DNA from: Pseudodonghicola flavimaris
GTDB taxonomy: Bacteria > Pseudomonadota > Alphaproteobacteria > Rhodobacterales > Rhodobacteraceae
DNA: 64,000 nucleotides
Direction: 5' to 3'
NCBI RefSeq assembly: GCF_030164425.1
Contig: NZ_JASNJD010000021.1
Location: forward strand, 1 to 64,000
Position numbers and translations under genes: made by a program. Positions 32,947-42,498 of the stretch are shown here, piece after piece (within the stretch, counting starts at the first letter, position 1; the number at the start of each line of letters is the position of its first letter). The notes under the pieces are model-generated. The model was not told the DNA's origin. It was given only the letters and a program-made list of their open reading frames with translations, and made no database searches.

Positions 32947-34494
32947 CTATCTAGAGCGGCTACCCTTGGTTAGATCCAAAATCTTGCGCTCAGGAACAAC
33001 TCTCGCCTCTTTGGTGGTCGCTCCGTGTACTTGGGCCTCCTGCTCCTTGGTCACGTTGGCGAGCTTTTGGATTGGGATCTGCCTTCCGGCCTTCATCCCT
33101 TGGGATAGCAGCTTGGCGGCGTGGTCGCGGGCAGTCTCACGGTCCTTTTCCGAAACCCCTTCAGCCCGGAGCCGCGCGTCCATTTGGGCCAGAACGCTGG
33201 CCGGACCTTTGGCGGCATGATCCCCCGGTTCGTAGCGCTTGATGCGGTCTTCTAGCCGATCGGATTTGGTGTCCTGCTCGCGCTGCTTGTCGGCCATAGG
33301 TGTTTCCTCAGTGGTTGCCTTTGCCGCAGATTTTCCCTGTGACGCCCGTTGCGGCGGTGTTTCACGCTCGATGTCTTTGGCGTCCCAGAGGCGGCGGTGT
33401 CCCTGGCGTTCGACTTCCTCTCCCGTCTTCTGATCCCTGGTCTTGTAGGTCACGGGCTCGACGCCGGGAGAGAAGAAGGTCGCGCGGTCGCCGACTTTCA
33501 GGTCATGTTTTTCGAGCGCAGCAGGAAGGGTGACGCTCCAGATATGCTCTTCCTTGCCTGCCGTGTTGGTCAGGGCGACGAAGGGCACGGGGTCCGCCCC
33601 TTCGCGGTTGCGATAGGGAGTGGTGCCGATGTCGGTGATCTTGCCGGAGATGCCGTCAGAGTAGCTTTGGCGTGGCGCGGCATGCTGGTCTTCGCGGTCG
33701 GGCGTTTTGCCATTGGCGGAAATGGGCGCGCGGTCTGTCCGCTCGATGGCGCGTTCTCCGATCATCTGGGACCGGCGGTTGGCTTCTTCCTGGTCCTTTT
33801 CGGTGGGACGATAGCCCTGAACCTTCAGGCCCTGGGCAGTGCCTTCAACCCACATCTCGCGCCGAAACTCCTCCGGCCCTTTCGCCTTCAGGCCTTGCCA
33901 GCCGCGATGCGAGGCAAGCTCGATCATGTCCATTGCTGTCCCGCGATCCGCATTGCGGGTGCTGAGCTGGTCGCCCTTGTCGATGATCGCAGGCCGGGCG
34001 TCATCATAGGAACGGTAGAGGTCCTGCTGCCCCTTCGCCTTCGTGACGAGAAACCTGTCGTGGTAGCTGACGGGCAGATCAAAGCGATCCTGATCCGGCT
34101 TGCTCTTCGGCCTTTCGCTTGGCGAGATCGAGCCTTGGTCTTTGGGCTGCTTTTCCGGGCTGGCCTTCTCCGCGACCCGTTCATGATAGCCGGTCCAGAA
34201 GTCCATGTTGGTCTGCGTCATGCGGGAAGGGGCCGCGCCATCGCGGTTGAGGCCCGTGAGATCCTTGGGGACGCTGTCGAGCGTGGGCACGGACTTTTGG
34301 ATGTCCCTCCCGATGGTGACCGTGTGGGCGACGGTGCGCGCGCCTTTATCCGTGGCCTCGATCACGCGCGGACGCTGGCTGGCCTCGGCATCCGCAAAGG
34401 CACGCCCTGCGGCGGCAGCCGAGGTGAAGCGCTCTTCCTTATCGTTATGCGCGTAGGAGAGCGTGAAGCTCGTGCTCTTGTCCGTCTCAGGCAT
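32947..34494 (-). CDS. LPD7-domain conjugation-associated protein
   Basis: A 515-residue hydrophilic protein. Around residues 140-240 it carries an LPD7-type domain (YHDRFLVTKAKGQQDLYRSY, then MIELASHRGWQGLKAKG), a module found in relaxases and plasmid primases. The rest is polar and probably disordered, with a basic tail. The ATG at 34494 follows AAAGGAAACGG and overlaps the traG stop by 8 bases. An in-frame ATG at 34530 has no such site. It is last in the transfer operon and might act in the recipient cell or on the relaxosome (inference). Confidence 0.75.
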   Translation of the reverse strand: MPETDKSTSFTLSYAHNDKEERFTSAAAAGRAFADAEASQRPRVIEATDKGARTVAHTVTIGRDIQKSVPTLDSVPKDLTGLNRDGAAPSRMTQTNMDFWTGYHERVAEKASPEKQPKDQGSISPSERPKSKPDQDRFDLPVSYHDRFLVTKAKGQQDLYRSYDDARPAIIDKGDQLSTRNADRGTAMDMIELASHRGWQGLKAKGPEEFRREMWVEGTAQGLKVQGYRPTEKDQEEANRRSQMIGERAIERTDRAPISANGKTPDREDQHAAPRQSYSDGISGKITDIGTTPYRNREGADPVPFVALTNTAGKEEHIWSVTLPAALEKHDLKVGDRATFFSPGVEPVTYKTRDQKTGEEVERQGHRRLWDAKDIERETPPQRASQGKSAAKATTEETPMADKQREQDTKSDRLEDRIKRYEPGDHAAKGPASVLAQMDARLRAEGVSEKDRETARDHAAKLLSQGMKAGRQIPIQKLANVTKEQEAQVHGATTKEARVVPERKILDLTKGSRSR

Positions 34495-36613
34495 TCCGTT
34501 TCCTTTCGGCTTTGGCGGGGGCGACGTCACAGCCGAGGGCGGCGAGGATGTCCGCCGCGCCCTTGCGTGTTCCGACCTGTCCGGCCTTGTTCAGCTCCTT
34601 GATTCTCGCCTGTGCCTTCTGCCCGCTCAGTGCCAGCCGGTCGAAGGAGATGCCGTCGGGGTTGGCGATCTCTTCGTCGGTCATCGGCACTTCGGCAGGT
34701 TCGCCATTGGCGACGTTCGCGGCCTGGAAGGCTTTCAGACCGGCCAGCTTGTCGAAGTTGGTTTGAAGGGTGGAGACGCTTTCGCGCAGCATCGCGTTCT
34801 CGTCTCTCAGGGAAGCCACAGCTTCAGCCAAGGCGTTGCGGTCGATCTTGGGAACCACGGGCGGCGGCACCTTGGAGCGTTCGAGCAGCGCCGCTTCGGC
34901 ATAGAACCTGATCTTCTTCGCCCGGATCGGTGGGTGTCCGGCGACGAAAACCAGCGCCTCGCTCTGGTCCATTTGCAGCAGTTCCTGCGGCAGCATGAGG
35001 GAGCGCTTCTGTTCGCTGTGGCTGACGGTCGTGCCCTTGCGGTTGGCAAGGTATTTGGACTTGGACTCGCTGCGGGCTTCTACGCCATGCGTGCCGAGCC
35101 GTTCTGACAGGTTGCGCGCCTCTTTCACCCCCTTCGGGGTGAAGACGATGCTGACGCCGGAGTTGTCCATGTAGGCATCGGCGCCGTCCTGGCCGTAGAT
35201 GTCGGCCAGCTGCGCCGGGGTCTGGACGATGGTCAGCACCTTCATACCGTAGCCCGCGAAATAGCCGATGCCGCGCTTGAAGGCCGGAAGCTCCCCGACC
35301 GAGGCGAACTCGTCCATGCAGAGCAGGATCTTGTGTTTCAGGGCTGGATTATGCTCGGGCAGCTCCTGCATGTTCGCGTCGACGCAGGACTGGAAGAAGA
35401 GGTTCATCAGCGGCCCGAGGCGACCGAGGTTATTGGGCGTGATGCCGACATAGATCGTCATCCGTTTGCGGCGCAGATCGGCAAAGGCAAAATCCGACGC
35501 GGCAGTTGCCCGATCGAGCATCGGGTTGGCGAAGAGGCCGAGGTTGGCGGTGATCGTGGATTTCACGCTCTCGAAGGTATTCTCGCTCTTCGAGAGGAAG
35601 TCGTTGAGGGTTGAGACGGTCTGAAGCGACAGCGGACGCCCAGTGGCCTTCCTGACTTCGATCCGCTTTCGGAAGGTTTGAACGAAGTCCGGGGTCAGGG
35701 TGAGCTGGCGGTAGATTTCCCCCAGGGTGAAGGGCCGTTCCGGCGTCTCGGCCAAATAGCCGCCGACGCCGACAAAGGCCGTCTGTGCCGCCCGGTCGAA
35801 GAACGGGTCTTTCGAGGCCACCGGAATGAACAGGTCGGCCAGTCGCTGAAGATCCTCGATCTGGTAATCGGTGCCGCGCCGGACCGTCGAGAGCGGGTTC
35901 CAACGATGCGTGCGACCGTCCGGATCGAGGGGATCGAACAGGAACACCTCCTGACCGCCGGCCTTGCGGAAGCCTGCGGTCAGGGTCCAGTTTTCCTTCT
36001 TGATGTCCAGGACCACGGCAGAGTCCGGCCAGTTGAGGAGGTTCGGGATCACCACGCCGACGCCCTTGCCGGAGCGGGTCGGGGCATAGAGCAGGACGTG
36101 TTCGTCGCCGCCATACACCAGCAGGTTCTTGTGCGTCAGATGCCCTGCCTTCTGGATCTTGACCGCGCCGCCTTGCTCGACTGCGCGGCCCCATTTGTCG
36201 ATCCGCTTGCCATAGTGACGGGAGGGCAGAGAGCCGGTGAAGCCCGCGATGAGGCCTGCCTTCGATCTCATGCCCGCCTGCCGGATGTCGCGGGCGCGTG
36301 CGAACTCGGCGCGGCCATGCACGTCCGGCTTCGGCTGCGCCTTAAGGATGGCGGCAGCGATGACGATGGTCGGCAGCAGCCCGGCATAGCCGGAGAGCTT
36401 GATCCATTTGACCGTCTCGGGATCGGTGTATCCGGCCAGCGCAGCCTGCGGCCAGAGCAACAGGTCGCGGGGCAGGTGGAGCGGAACCTTCAGCCCCCAC
36501 TGCATGACATAGGCGGCGGTGATGAGCCCCCCGGCCACGGGGAACACGACCGCGGCCGAGATGGCGGCAGCCCGCGCGGGTGTGCCAAGGCGATGCCAGT
36601 TCTGGACGATCAT
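34487..36613 (-). CDS. traG: type IV coupling protein TraG/VirD4
   Basis: A 708-residue inner-membrane ATPase that feeds the relaxase-DNA complex into the secretion channel. Two membrane spans in the first 95 residues, Walker A YAPTRSGKG near 176-184, and Walker B LLCMDEFASVG near 440. A coiled-coil segment is near 590-630. It overlaps virB11 by four bases. The match in type to a MobA/VirD2 relaxase supports use with the relaxase at 15351. Confidence 0.92.
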   Translation of the reverse strand: MIVQNWHRLGTPARAAAISAAVVFPVAGGLITAAYVMQWGLKVPLHLPRDLLLWPQAALAGYTDPETVKWIKLSGYAGLLPTIVIAAAILKAQPKPDVHGRAEFARARDIRQAGMRSKAGLIAGFTGSLPSRHYGKRIDKWGRAVEQGGAVKIQKAGHLTHKNLLVYGGDEHVLLYAPTRSGKGVGVVIPNLLNWPDSAVVLDIKKENWTLTAGFRKAGGQEVFLFDPLDPDGRTHRWNPLSTVRRGTDYQIEDLQRLADLFIPVASKDPFFDRAAQTAFVGVGGYLAETPERPFTLGEIYRQLTLTPDFVQTFRKRIEVRKATGRPLSLQTVSTLNDFLSKSENTFESVKSTITANLGLFANPMLDRATAASDFAFADLRRKRMTIYVGITPNNLGRLGPLMNLFFQSCVDANMQELPEHNPALKHKILLCMDEFASVGELPAFKRGIGYFAGYGMKVLTIVQTPAQLADIYGQDGADAYMDNSGVSIVFTPKGVKEARNLSERLGTHGVEARSESKSKYLANRKGTTVSHSEQKRSLMLPQELLQMDQSEALVFVAGHPPIRAKKIRFYAEAALLERSKVPPPVVPKIDRNALAEAVASLRDENAMLRESVSTLQTNFDKLAGLKAFQAANVANGEPAEVPMTDEEIANPDGISFDRLALSGQKAQARIKELNKAGQVGTRKGAADILAALGCDVAPAKAERKRNA

Positions 36614-37647
36614 GTGGCACCCCCCAGCTTTCTGTGGGGATCGAAATAGACCTCGGTGACCCTGCGCCCGGCGGCGGTCTTCTTTATCTGCACGACCACG
36701 TCGACCATCTGGTAAAGCATGTCCTTGATCTCGTCGCGCTTGAGGTCGCGCCCGGCCTCGCTCTCCTTCACCAGAAGGGCCAGTTGCTCGAAGGCGAGCG
36801 CGGCGGAGTCGGCGTGGATGGTGGTGATTGACCCACCATGTCCGGTGTTGACGTTGCGCAGGTAGTAGAAGGCCGAGGCGTCGCGAAGCTCCTGCAGGAA
36901 GATGCGGTCGGGCCGCATCCGGAGCGCGCTTTCCAGCAGGTCGCGGGGCGTGACCTTGGCCTCGCCCTGACCGCCCTTGGAATAGATCATCCGCACCACA
37001 TTGGGCTGCGGAAGCTCCAGCTCGACGGTGTCCTCGATGGTGATCAGCCGCTCGCTGGTCGGGATCAGTGGGATCAGCGCCTTCGAGAAGGTCGTCTTCC
37101 CCGAGCCGGTGGAGCCCGAAACCAGGATATTCTTCTTCGCCAGAACGGCGGCCCTCAGGAAGGTCTTCCAGTCGCCGCTGCGGTGATGGTCGAGGAGGGC
37201 TTCATCCTCGCCAGACAAGGCAGAAGGGGCGTTGGTGACGCCCTCGAACATGCCCTGACCCAGAAGCTCATCGAGCGTGAAGGTCCGCTGCGCCGGTTTG
37301 CGGATGGTGATGCTGACCGTACCCGCCGGGACAGCAGGCGGCAGCACGATCTGGATGCGCTCGCCCTGCGGCAGGGAGCCTGAGAGGAGCGGCGTCGTCT
37401 CGTTGACCTTCTGCCGGGAGAAAGTCCCCACGGTCGCGACGAGGCCGGTCAGGAAGGCATAAGTCAGGTCGGGTAGTTCGACCCGTTCCCATGTCCCGTG
37501 GGCATATTCGACGAAGACCTCGCCGGGGCGGTTGATGCAGATTTCTAGAACGTCGTGGCGTTTGAGGAAGGGCGACAGCGGGGCCATGTGAGAAGCCAGA
37601 GCCGGGGGCACGGGCCTGTCTTGCGGCAGGATGGGCATCTCCATCAT
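36610..37647 (-). CDS. virB11: VirB11 secretion ATPase
   Basis: This 345-residue hexameric traffic ATPase powers pilus formation and DNA transfer at the inner face of the membrane. It has Walker A GSTGSGKTTF at 178-187, an Asp box (LITIEDTVELELP), a His box (GHGGSITTIHAD), and the N-terminal domain with EICINRPGEVFVE. It overlaps virB10 and traG by four bases each. Confidence 0.93.
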   Translation of the reverse strand: MMEMPILPQDRPVPPALASHMAPLSPFLKRHDVLEICINRPGEVFVEYAHGTWERVELPDLTYAFLTGLVATVGTFSRQKVNETTPLLSGSLPQGERIQIVLPPAVPAGTVSITIRKPAQRTFTLDELLGQGMFEGVTNAPSALSGEDEALLDHHRSGDWKTFLRAAVLAKKNILVSGSTGSGKTTFSKALIPLIPTSERLITIEDTVELELPQPNVVRMIYSKGGQGEAKVTPRDLLESALRMRPDRIFLQELRDASAFYYLRNVNTGHGGSITTIHADSAALAFEQLALLVKESEAGRDLKRDEIKDMLYQMVDVVVQIKKTAAGRRVTEVYFDPHRKLGGAT

Positions 37648-38816
37648 TTCAGCCGGTAGACGCCGGAGAAATCGAGATCGCGGGCCACCATGACCGATAC
37701 CTCTTCGCCCTGGTTCTTCCGCAGGATCACGGGCACGTCAATGGTGTTTTCCAGCTCCGTCTGGGCGAGGCTGCGCGCCGCCGCGCGGGAGTTTTCATAG
37801 GTGTCATCATCGCCATCGCCGGATGTGGTGGCGACGATCAGCGCATCGTCGATGATCGACAGCATCATCGTGCCGCCGAAGCGGGTCCAAAACTGGGTGT
37901 CGATGTCGCCATCAAAGCCGGTACGACCAAGGGCATCGGCACCGGGCGAGCCCAGGTTTACGATCACGCCGTTCGGTGTTTCGGCGCGGGTCCAGATCAC
38001 GAAGAGGCGCTTGCGGCGCCGCTGCATCCCGCCCTTGTACTCGCCGACGATACGGGTGCCGCGATCCAGCAGGATCACCGCGCCCGTGGTCGAATAGACA
38101 TCATCGGTCACGGTGCAGCGGACCATGCCGGGGGCCGTGGAATCCATCGCCGTGTCGAGTGAGCAGGGGATCGTCGTGCCCTGTGTCACCGTCAGGTTGG
38201 GATGGGCGAGGACGGTGGCCTTTTCCGATTGCCGATCACTGGTGACAAGCTCGGCCGCCAGTCCCGTCAGCTTGCCGCCCGCGCCCTCGGCAGAGCCGCC
38301 AAAGAGATTGGCCCCCGCTTCGGTGCCCGCCTGAGCCTCTGATCCGGCAAGCCCCGTCAAGTTTCCCTGATAGGCCATGACGGGCGCGCGCTTCGAGGAC
38401 TCGTAAAGCTGTTCGGCCTCGCTCGGCTCGGACGGAGCCAGCTGTTCTTCCCGGCGCACGCGCTCGATCGGGCCGACCGGCGCTTCGGGTTCGGGGTCCG
38501 CCACTTCTGGCTGGGCTTGCTGCTCCTGCTCTCGAGGCAGTTCCGCAGGCTCGAAGTTCTGCCCGGGCCGGATCGTGGTCTGCTGGCGCTCGGTTTCCTG
38601 GGGCGGCGCAGGCTCTTCGTCGGAGGGCCATTGGAGGAAGGCCATCGTGCCAAGAAAGACCAGGCCAGCGGCCACGAGGAATTTCTTGTTCTTCTCGTTC
38701 AGCCCGGGGGATTTTGCGCTGGTGATCGAGGAGATGCCGCGCTCGCCCTCGATGCCGTTGTTCATGGGTTCAGGTGCGCCGTCCTGCGGTGCTTGCTCTT
38801 CAGTCGTCATGATCAC
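37644..38816 (-). CDS. virB10: VirB10 channel scaffold protein
   Basis: A 390-residue protein: a cytoplasmic tail, one membrane span near residues 46-62 (FLVAAGLVFLGTMAFLQW), a proline/glutamate-rich periplasmic linker (65-120), and the TrbI/VirB10 beta-barrel domain from about 195 on (IPCSLDTAMDSTAPG, LDRGTRIVGEYKGG). It spans both membranes and joins VirB7 and VirB9 in the core complex. Confidence 0.93.
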   Translation of the reverse strand: MIMTTEEQAPQDGAPEPMNNGIEGERGISSITSAKSPGLNEKNKKFLVAAGLVFLGTMAFLQWPSDEEPAPPQETERQQTTIRPGQNFEPAELPREQEQQAQPEVADPEPEAPVGPIERVRREEQLAPSEPSEAEQLYESSKRAPVMAYQGNLTGLAGSEAQAGTEAGANLFGGSAEGAGGKLTGLAAELVTSDRQSEKATVLAHPNLTVTQGTTIPCSLDTAMDSTAPGMVRCTVTDDVYSTTGAVILLDRGTRIVGEYKGGMQRRRKRLFVIWTRAETPNGVIVNLGSPGADALGRTGFDGDIDTQFWTRFGGTMMLSIIDDALIVATTSGDGDDDTYENSRAAARSLAQTELENTIDVPVILRKNQGEEVSVMVARDLDFSGVYRLK

Positions 38817-39664
38817 TGTCCGATGATTTCGCGCTGCACGGAGCGGCTGGTGGTGCCGGTGCCGGTGTAGCCACCAGACGAAGATCCCAGCCCCATGTTG
38901 TAGATTGCGGTGACCTGGTTCCCGAGGCGCAGGCGCATTTCGGGGGCCACGTCATGCACAATGATCTGGTTCTTGCGGACGGTGGTGTTCGCCATGCGCT
39001 CGGTGCCGGTGCTGTCCACCACAAAGACCGAGGGCATCCGGTTCATCCGCGAGAAGGACAGAACTGTCATTTCCCCGTTGTCGTAGGCCTGCGACGGCTG
39101 GAGGTCATGCGACCCGGCGACCAGATAGCGCCAGTTCTTCGAGCCGGAGGTTGCCACGGATTCCGCCAGCCTTGCCTTGGCGGCCTCTTCCTGCGCCCGC
39201 GCTTTCTGGTCTGCGGCTTCGGCGCGACGGCGGTTGGCCTCGTCGGTCGGATAGGCAAACCTGATCTGGAAATAGACATCCTTGGAGTTGTTGGTGATCG
39301 CGCCGTCCCGGACGATCAGCTCGAAGGAATAGGTCCGGGTGGTGCCATCCTCGCGCATGGTCGCGATCTGGAGGTTGGTAGGCGGGTTGGCCTCGCGCGG
39401 CTTGAGGTAGAGAATATTGCCGCGCGGTACGATCTCCCAGGCGACGGTGTCACCGCTGCCCACGTCGATGATTTCTTCGGTCTGGGAGAAGACGACCTGT
39501 ACGGAGGTTCGCAGGGTGCCGACGACACGGACCACGTCCCATTCGTTGTAGCTGACAGAGCGGACGCGGCTGTCGGAACGCGACGGGTTCGGAATGTCGA
39601 GCGCTAAGGCAGGCGCGGCGGCGCTGAGCGCCAGACAGGTGATGAGGGCTGTACGCAGGATCAT
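38813..39664 (-). CDS. virB9: VirB9 outer-membrane core protein
   Basis: A 283-residue periplasmic protein with a Sec signal (LITCLALSAAAPALA), the N-terminal VirB9 domain (DSRVRSVSYNEWDVVRV, then YLKPREANPPTNL), and a C-terminal domain (NWRYLVAGSHDLQPSQAYDN, PSVFVVD) that meets VirB7. The linker near 140-175 is Ala/Arg/Glu-rich and probably helical. Overlaps of four bases on both sides show tight coupling. Confidence 0.93.
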   Translation of the reverse strand: MILRTALITCLALSAAAPALALDIPNPSRSDSRVRSVSYNEWDVVRVVGTLRTSVQVVFSQTEEIIDVGSGDTVAWEIVPRGNILYLKPREANPPTNLQIATMREDGTTRTYSFELIVRDGAITNNSKDVYFQIRFAYPTDEANRRRAEAADQKARAQEEAAKARLAESVATSGSKNWRYLVAGSHDLQPSQAYDNGEMTVLSFSRMNRMPSVFVVDSTGTERMANTTVRKNQIIVHDVAPEMRLRLGNQVTAIYNMGLGSSSGGYTGTGTTSRSVQREIIGQ

Positions 39665-40347
39665 TCCGTCACCTCCGGGTCGGCCCGATAGGTGCTGACG
39701 ATGAAGCCCAGGGGGTTGATCGTACGATCCTCGGTGCTGATCTCCGCATCGGCGTCGAAATCGAAGCCGATGGTCGAGACCCAGAGGCTTTGCGTCGTCA
39801 GATTTTCCCGCTCGTTGCTCTCGGTCTTGTAGAACCGGACCTGTGCCAGTCCGTCGTTCAGGAAGGAGATCGAGCGGATCTTGATCTCGGCCTTGGTGTC
39901 GGTGCCATAGGCGTATTGCGGGCTCTTGGGGTTAGAGCCGTTGTAATAGGTCGAGAAGCGTGCCTGTTCCTCGGGCGAGGACATCAGCGTCACCTCGTGG
40001 AAGATCGCTTCCCGTTCGGCATAGGTGTAGCCTTCGCGCTCGCGGACATAACGGGCGAGGAAATAGCGGGTGACGGCCTCGTCATAGGTGGTTTCGCCGT
40101 CACTCAGCCGGGTCATGACCTCGGGCACACCGCTGGCTTGATCGACCCGGATGACGAAGGGCACCACTTCCTTGAGCGGAGCCATGAAGCCGACAGCGGC
40201 GACGCTGGTCAGCGCCATGACGCTGGCGGCCCCGGCGATGATCCAGGCCGTCCGCTTGGAGCGTTCGGCGGCGAGGCGGCTGTCATAATCGAAGCTGCGG
40301 GCCTCCTTCAGATAGGCGGCAAGGTCCTTATCCTGCGATACCGTCAT
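39661..40347 (-). CDS. virB8: VirB8 inner-membrane assembly protein
   Basis: A 228-residue protein with a short cytoplasmic head, one membrane span near residues 32-54, and a periplasmic NTF2-like domain (PFVIRVDQASGVPEV, RYFLARYVREREGYTY, YYNGSNPKSP). VirB8 nucleates the assembly of the channel. Its start overlaps the stop of the small lipoprotein gene by four bases. Confidence 0.92.
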   Translation of the reverse strand: MTVSQDKDLAAYLKEARSFDYDSRLAAERSKRTAWIIAGAASVMALTSVAAVGFMAPLKEVVPFVIRVDQASGVPEVMTRLSDGETTYDEAVTRYFLARYVREREGYTYAEREAIFHEVTLMSSPEEQARFSTYYNGSNPKSPQYAYGTDTKAEIKIRSISFLNDGLAQVRFYKTESNERENLTTQSLWVSTIGFDFDADAEISTEDRTINPLGFIVSTYRADPEVTE

Positions 40348-40544
40348 GCGTCGTCTCCCTCCCGCGTGTCCGCGATTTGGGGCGTGACGCCGATTTCCTT
40401 CTGCTTATCGAGGACGGCGGCCTGATAATCCCATTTGGTCGGGTTCAGAGGGCGGACGACCGAGCCTTTCACATCCGGCAGCGGCGTCGTCGTGGCGCAG
40501 GCCGAAATGCTGAGGACGGCCATCAGGAGGACAAGTTTCTTCAT
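40344..40544 (-). CDS. virB7: VirB7-like lipoprotein
   Basis: A 66-residue protein with a lipoprotein signal (MKKLVLLMAVLSISAC) and a short mature part containing PLNPTKWDYQAAVLDKQK, like the peptides that bind VirB9 in the outer membrane. The position between virB6 and virB8 agrees. AAGG precedes the ATG at 40544. The assignment rests on size, lipobox and order. Confidence 0.75.
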   Translation of the reverse strand: MKKLVLLMAVLSISACATTTPLPDVKGSVVRPLNPTKWDYQAAVLDKQKEIGVTPQIADTREGDDA

Positions 40545-40590
40545 CGCGTAACCTTGGAGTCTAATCGTGGAAGAGGTGGATTTGTCCGCC

Positions 40591-41484
40591 TCAGCTCTGT
40601 CGTGTCGCGGAGCCACTGGCGGGGGGGGTGCTGCCTCCCTGTCGGGGTGCCGCATTTCCCAGAAGCTTCCGCTCCACGAAGCGCTGCGCGGCGCCGGTCG
40701 AGGCACCGGCCCCGGCGCTCAGCGCCGCCGCGATGGAGGGAAGCAGGAAGAAGAAGATCGTGCCGCAGAACATCGCGACCATAAAGGCTGAGATCGAAGC
40801 GGCCCCGTCGTTGATGTTGAAGTTCGTGTAGACGTCCCCGACGAAGGCCGTGATCGTCATCATGAGAACCGTCACCAAGAGCTTCAGGAGGGTGAAGTTC
40901 AGCGACTGGCTAAGCCAGGCGAAGAACCATCCACGTGTGACGTCGAACAGGGCGAAGGCGATGAAGATCGGACCAATCGCGGCCATCAAGGCCAGTCCAA
41001 AGTGCACGACCAAGCTGACGACAAACGCCAACGCGGCAAACGGCACGGCAATGAGGATCAGAACGATGGAGAGGACATATCCGTAGATGGAGCCGGCAAG
41101 GCCGGAACCGTAATGCTCCTGAACCTCGAGGCTCAATTTACCGGCCATCGCCATGACGGGATCGGAGGGCAGGTCGGTCGAGCCGCCGGTCAGCGTTTCC
41201 ACGAAATCGGGGATGCCGTTGAGGATCGTGTCCCCGACCCAGGACGAGTAATCGCCGGCGCTGGACACGAGGGTCCAGATGATCGCCAGCTTCACGCCGC
41301 GCAGGGTGAAATCCATCAGCGGTTCGTGGATGGAGCCACGGATGATCGCCCAGCCGTAGAGAAACAGGTAGATCGTCAGGGCCGCCGTCAGCGGTGCAGT
41401 CAGCTCGGAAGAGATGGTACTGCTGATGTCGTTCATCTTGTCGGTGAGACTGTCAGCAAAATTGTCGTAGAGCGCTTGCAGCAT
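40591..41484 (-). CDS. virB6: VirB6 polytopic channel protein
   Basis: A 297-residue inner-membrane protein with five or six spans and a conserved Trp in the TrbL/VirB6 pattern (DVTRGWFFAWLSQSLNFTL). It has an N-terminal periplasmic helix (MLQALYDNFADSLTDKMND) and a polar tail. It contacts DNA substrates during transfer. The ATG at 41484 follows GGAAGGACC. The frame is open upstream to 41595 but overlaps eexN. Confidence 0.9.
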   Translation of the reverse strand: MLQALYDNFADSLTDKMNDISSTISSELTAPLTAALTIYLFLYGWAIIRGSIHEPLMDFTLRGVKLAIIWTLVSSAGDYSSWVGDTILNGIPDFVETLTGGSTDLPSDPVMAMAGKLSLEVQEHYGSGLAGSIYGYVLSIVLILIAVPFAALAFVVSLVVHFGLALMAAIGPIFIAFALFDVTRGWFFAWLSQSLNFTLLKLLVTVLMMTITAFVGDVYTNFNINDGAASISAFMVAMFCGTIFFFLLPSIAAALSAGAGASTGAAQRFVERKLLGNAAPRQGGSTPPASGSATRQS

Positions 41485-41509
41485 GGTGGCGGTCCTTCCG
41501 TGTCCCGGT

Positions 41510-41770
41510 TCAGTCGAACGAAGGGTCCCCGAATGTTTTTTGGAAGCCTTCGCGATCCTGGTCTCGCTTGGCCTGCTGCTCCGCCAAATCGGCATTGACG
41601 CAATTCGCGTCCTCAGATGCCCGATCAGAGACTTCGCAGGTTGCCAGCATCTCAGCGCGTTCTTCCGGGTTGGACGAATAATAGTCGACGGTCCGGTTCT
41701 CCTCCTCCTTGCAGCCCATGAGCAGGACGGTGGCGGTCAAGGCCGCGAGAATGGGGTTCTGGGGCGTCAT
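41510..41770 (-). CDS. eexN: EexN-like entry exclusion lipoprotein
   Basis: An 86-residue lipoprotein (lipobox LLMGC) with a charged mature region and the Cys pattern of EexN proteins (LATCEV, then ANCVNADLAEQQAKR). Such proteins stop a donor from receiving another copy of its own plasmid. The place between virB5 and virB6 is usual for IncN/W-like systems. GAAGGAGATCACC sets the start at 41770. Confidence 0.8.
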   Translation of the reverse strand: MTPQNPILAALTATVLLMGCKEEENRTVDYYSSNPEERAEMLATCEVSDRASEDANCVNADLAEQQAKRDQDREGFQKTFGDPSFD

Positions 41771-41781
41771 GGTGATCTCCT

Positions 41782-42498
41782 TCAAAATGCGTCGGGCCCA
41801 TAGAGGCGTTCGAAAGCGGCCTCTTCCCTCATGCGGCGCTGTACGGCGATTTCGGTCTGGCGCTGCTCTTCGACCTTGGCCTGGGCCTGCTGGAGCATGG
41901 CGAGGCCCTGAATGCGGTTGGTGTCGTTCTGGAGCATGGCCTGTTCCACCGCGATCCGGGCGTTCAGGGCGTCCACCTCCTTCTGGGTGGAGACAGAGCC
42001 GATCTTGCTGCGCAGTTGCTCAAGCCCCGCCAGCCGGTCATCGGAGAGCGACACGATCCGATCCCCGACAGCGGTGTCGCGGGCCGACTGGTTGCGAATG
42101 CGGTCCAGCTCGCTCTGGTAGAAATCGTCGGCGTCGATATTGGCCCCATCCAGCGCGGAGAAGTCAGCCGCGTCCTGCGCCTTGCCTGCCAGATCGCCCA
42201 GGTCATCGAGATCAATGTCGAAGTCGCTGGCGATCTGCATGGCATCCGGCCCGAGCAGTTCGCGAACATCGGGCGAGTTCAGAGCGCTGACGATGGAATC
42301 CATGTCGGTCAGGCCGTTGATCGAGGCATAGAGCGCCTTGGCCTGCTCCAGCTCTTCGACCATCTGGGCGATTTCCTTGACGAACTCGGCCTTGGCGTTG
42401 GCGATGGCCGCCGTGTCGACCACGGGTACGCCTTGGGCATGAGCCGCAGTCGAGAGGGAGATCGCCAGCGCAGCGGCGGGCATGGAGAGCCTTGTCAT
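41782..42498 (-). CDS. virB5: VirB5 minor pilus protein
   Basis: A 238-residue secreted, mainly helical protein: a signal peptide to about residue 22 (AAHAQG), a VirB5-type core with AKAEFVKEIAQMVEELEQAK and later KEVDALNARIAVEQAMLQND, and a charged tail. It sits at the pilus tip and helps in target-cell contact. It overlaps virB4 by four bases. Confidence 0.88.
   Translation of the reverse strand: MTRLSMPAAALAISLSTAAHAQGVPVVDTAAIANAKAEFVKEIAQMVEELEQAKALYASINGLTDMDSIVSALNSPDVRELLGPDAMQIASDFDIDLDDLGDLAGKAQDAADFSALDGANIDADDFYQSELDRIRNQSARDTAVGDRIVSLSDDRLAGLEQLRSKIGSVSTQKEVDALNARIAVEQAMLQNDTNRIQGLAMLQQAQAKVEEQRQTEIAVQRRMREEAAFERLYGPDAF

Noticed and set aside
33349-34602. 417-codon plus-strand frame opposite the LPD7 gene
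   Set aside because: No start site or domain. The minus-strand gene fits the transfer operon.
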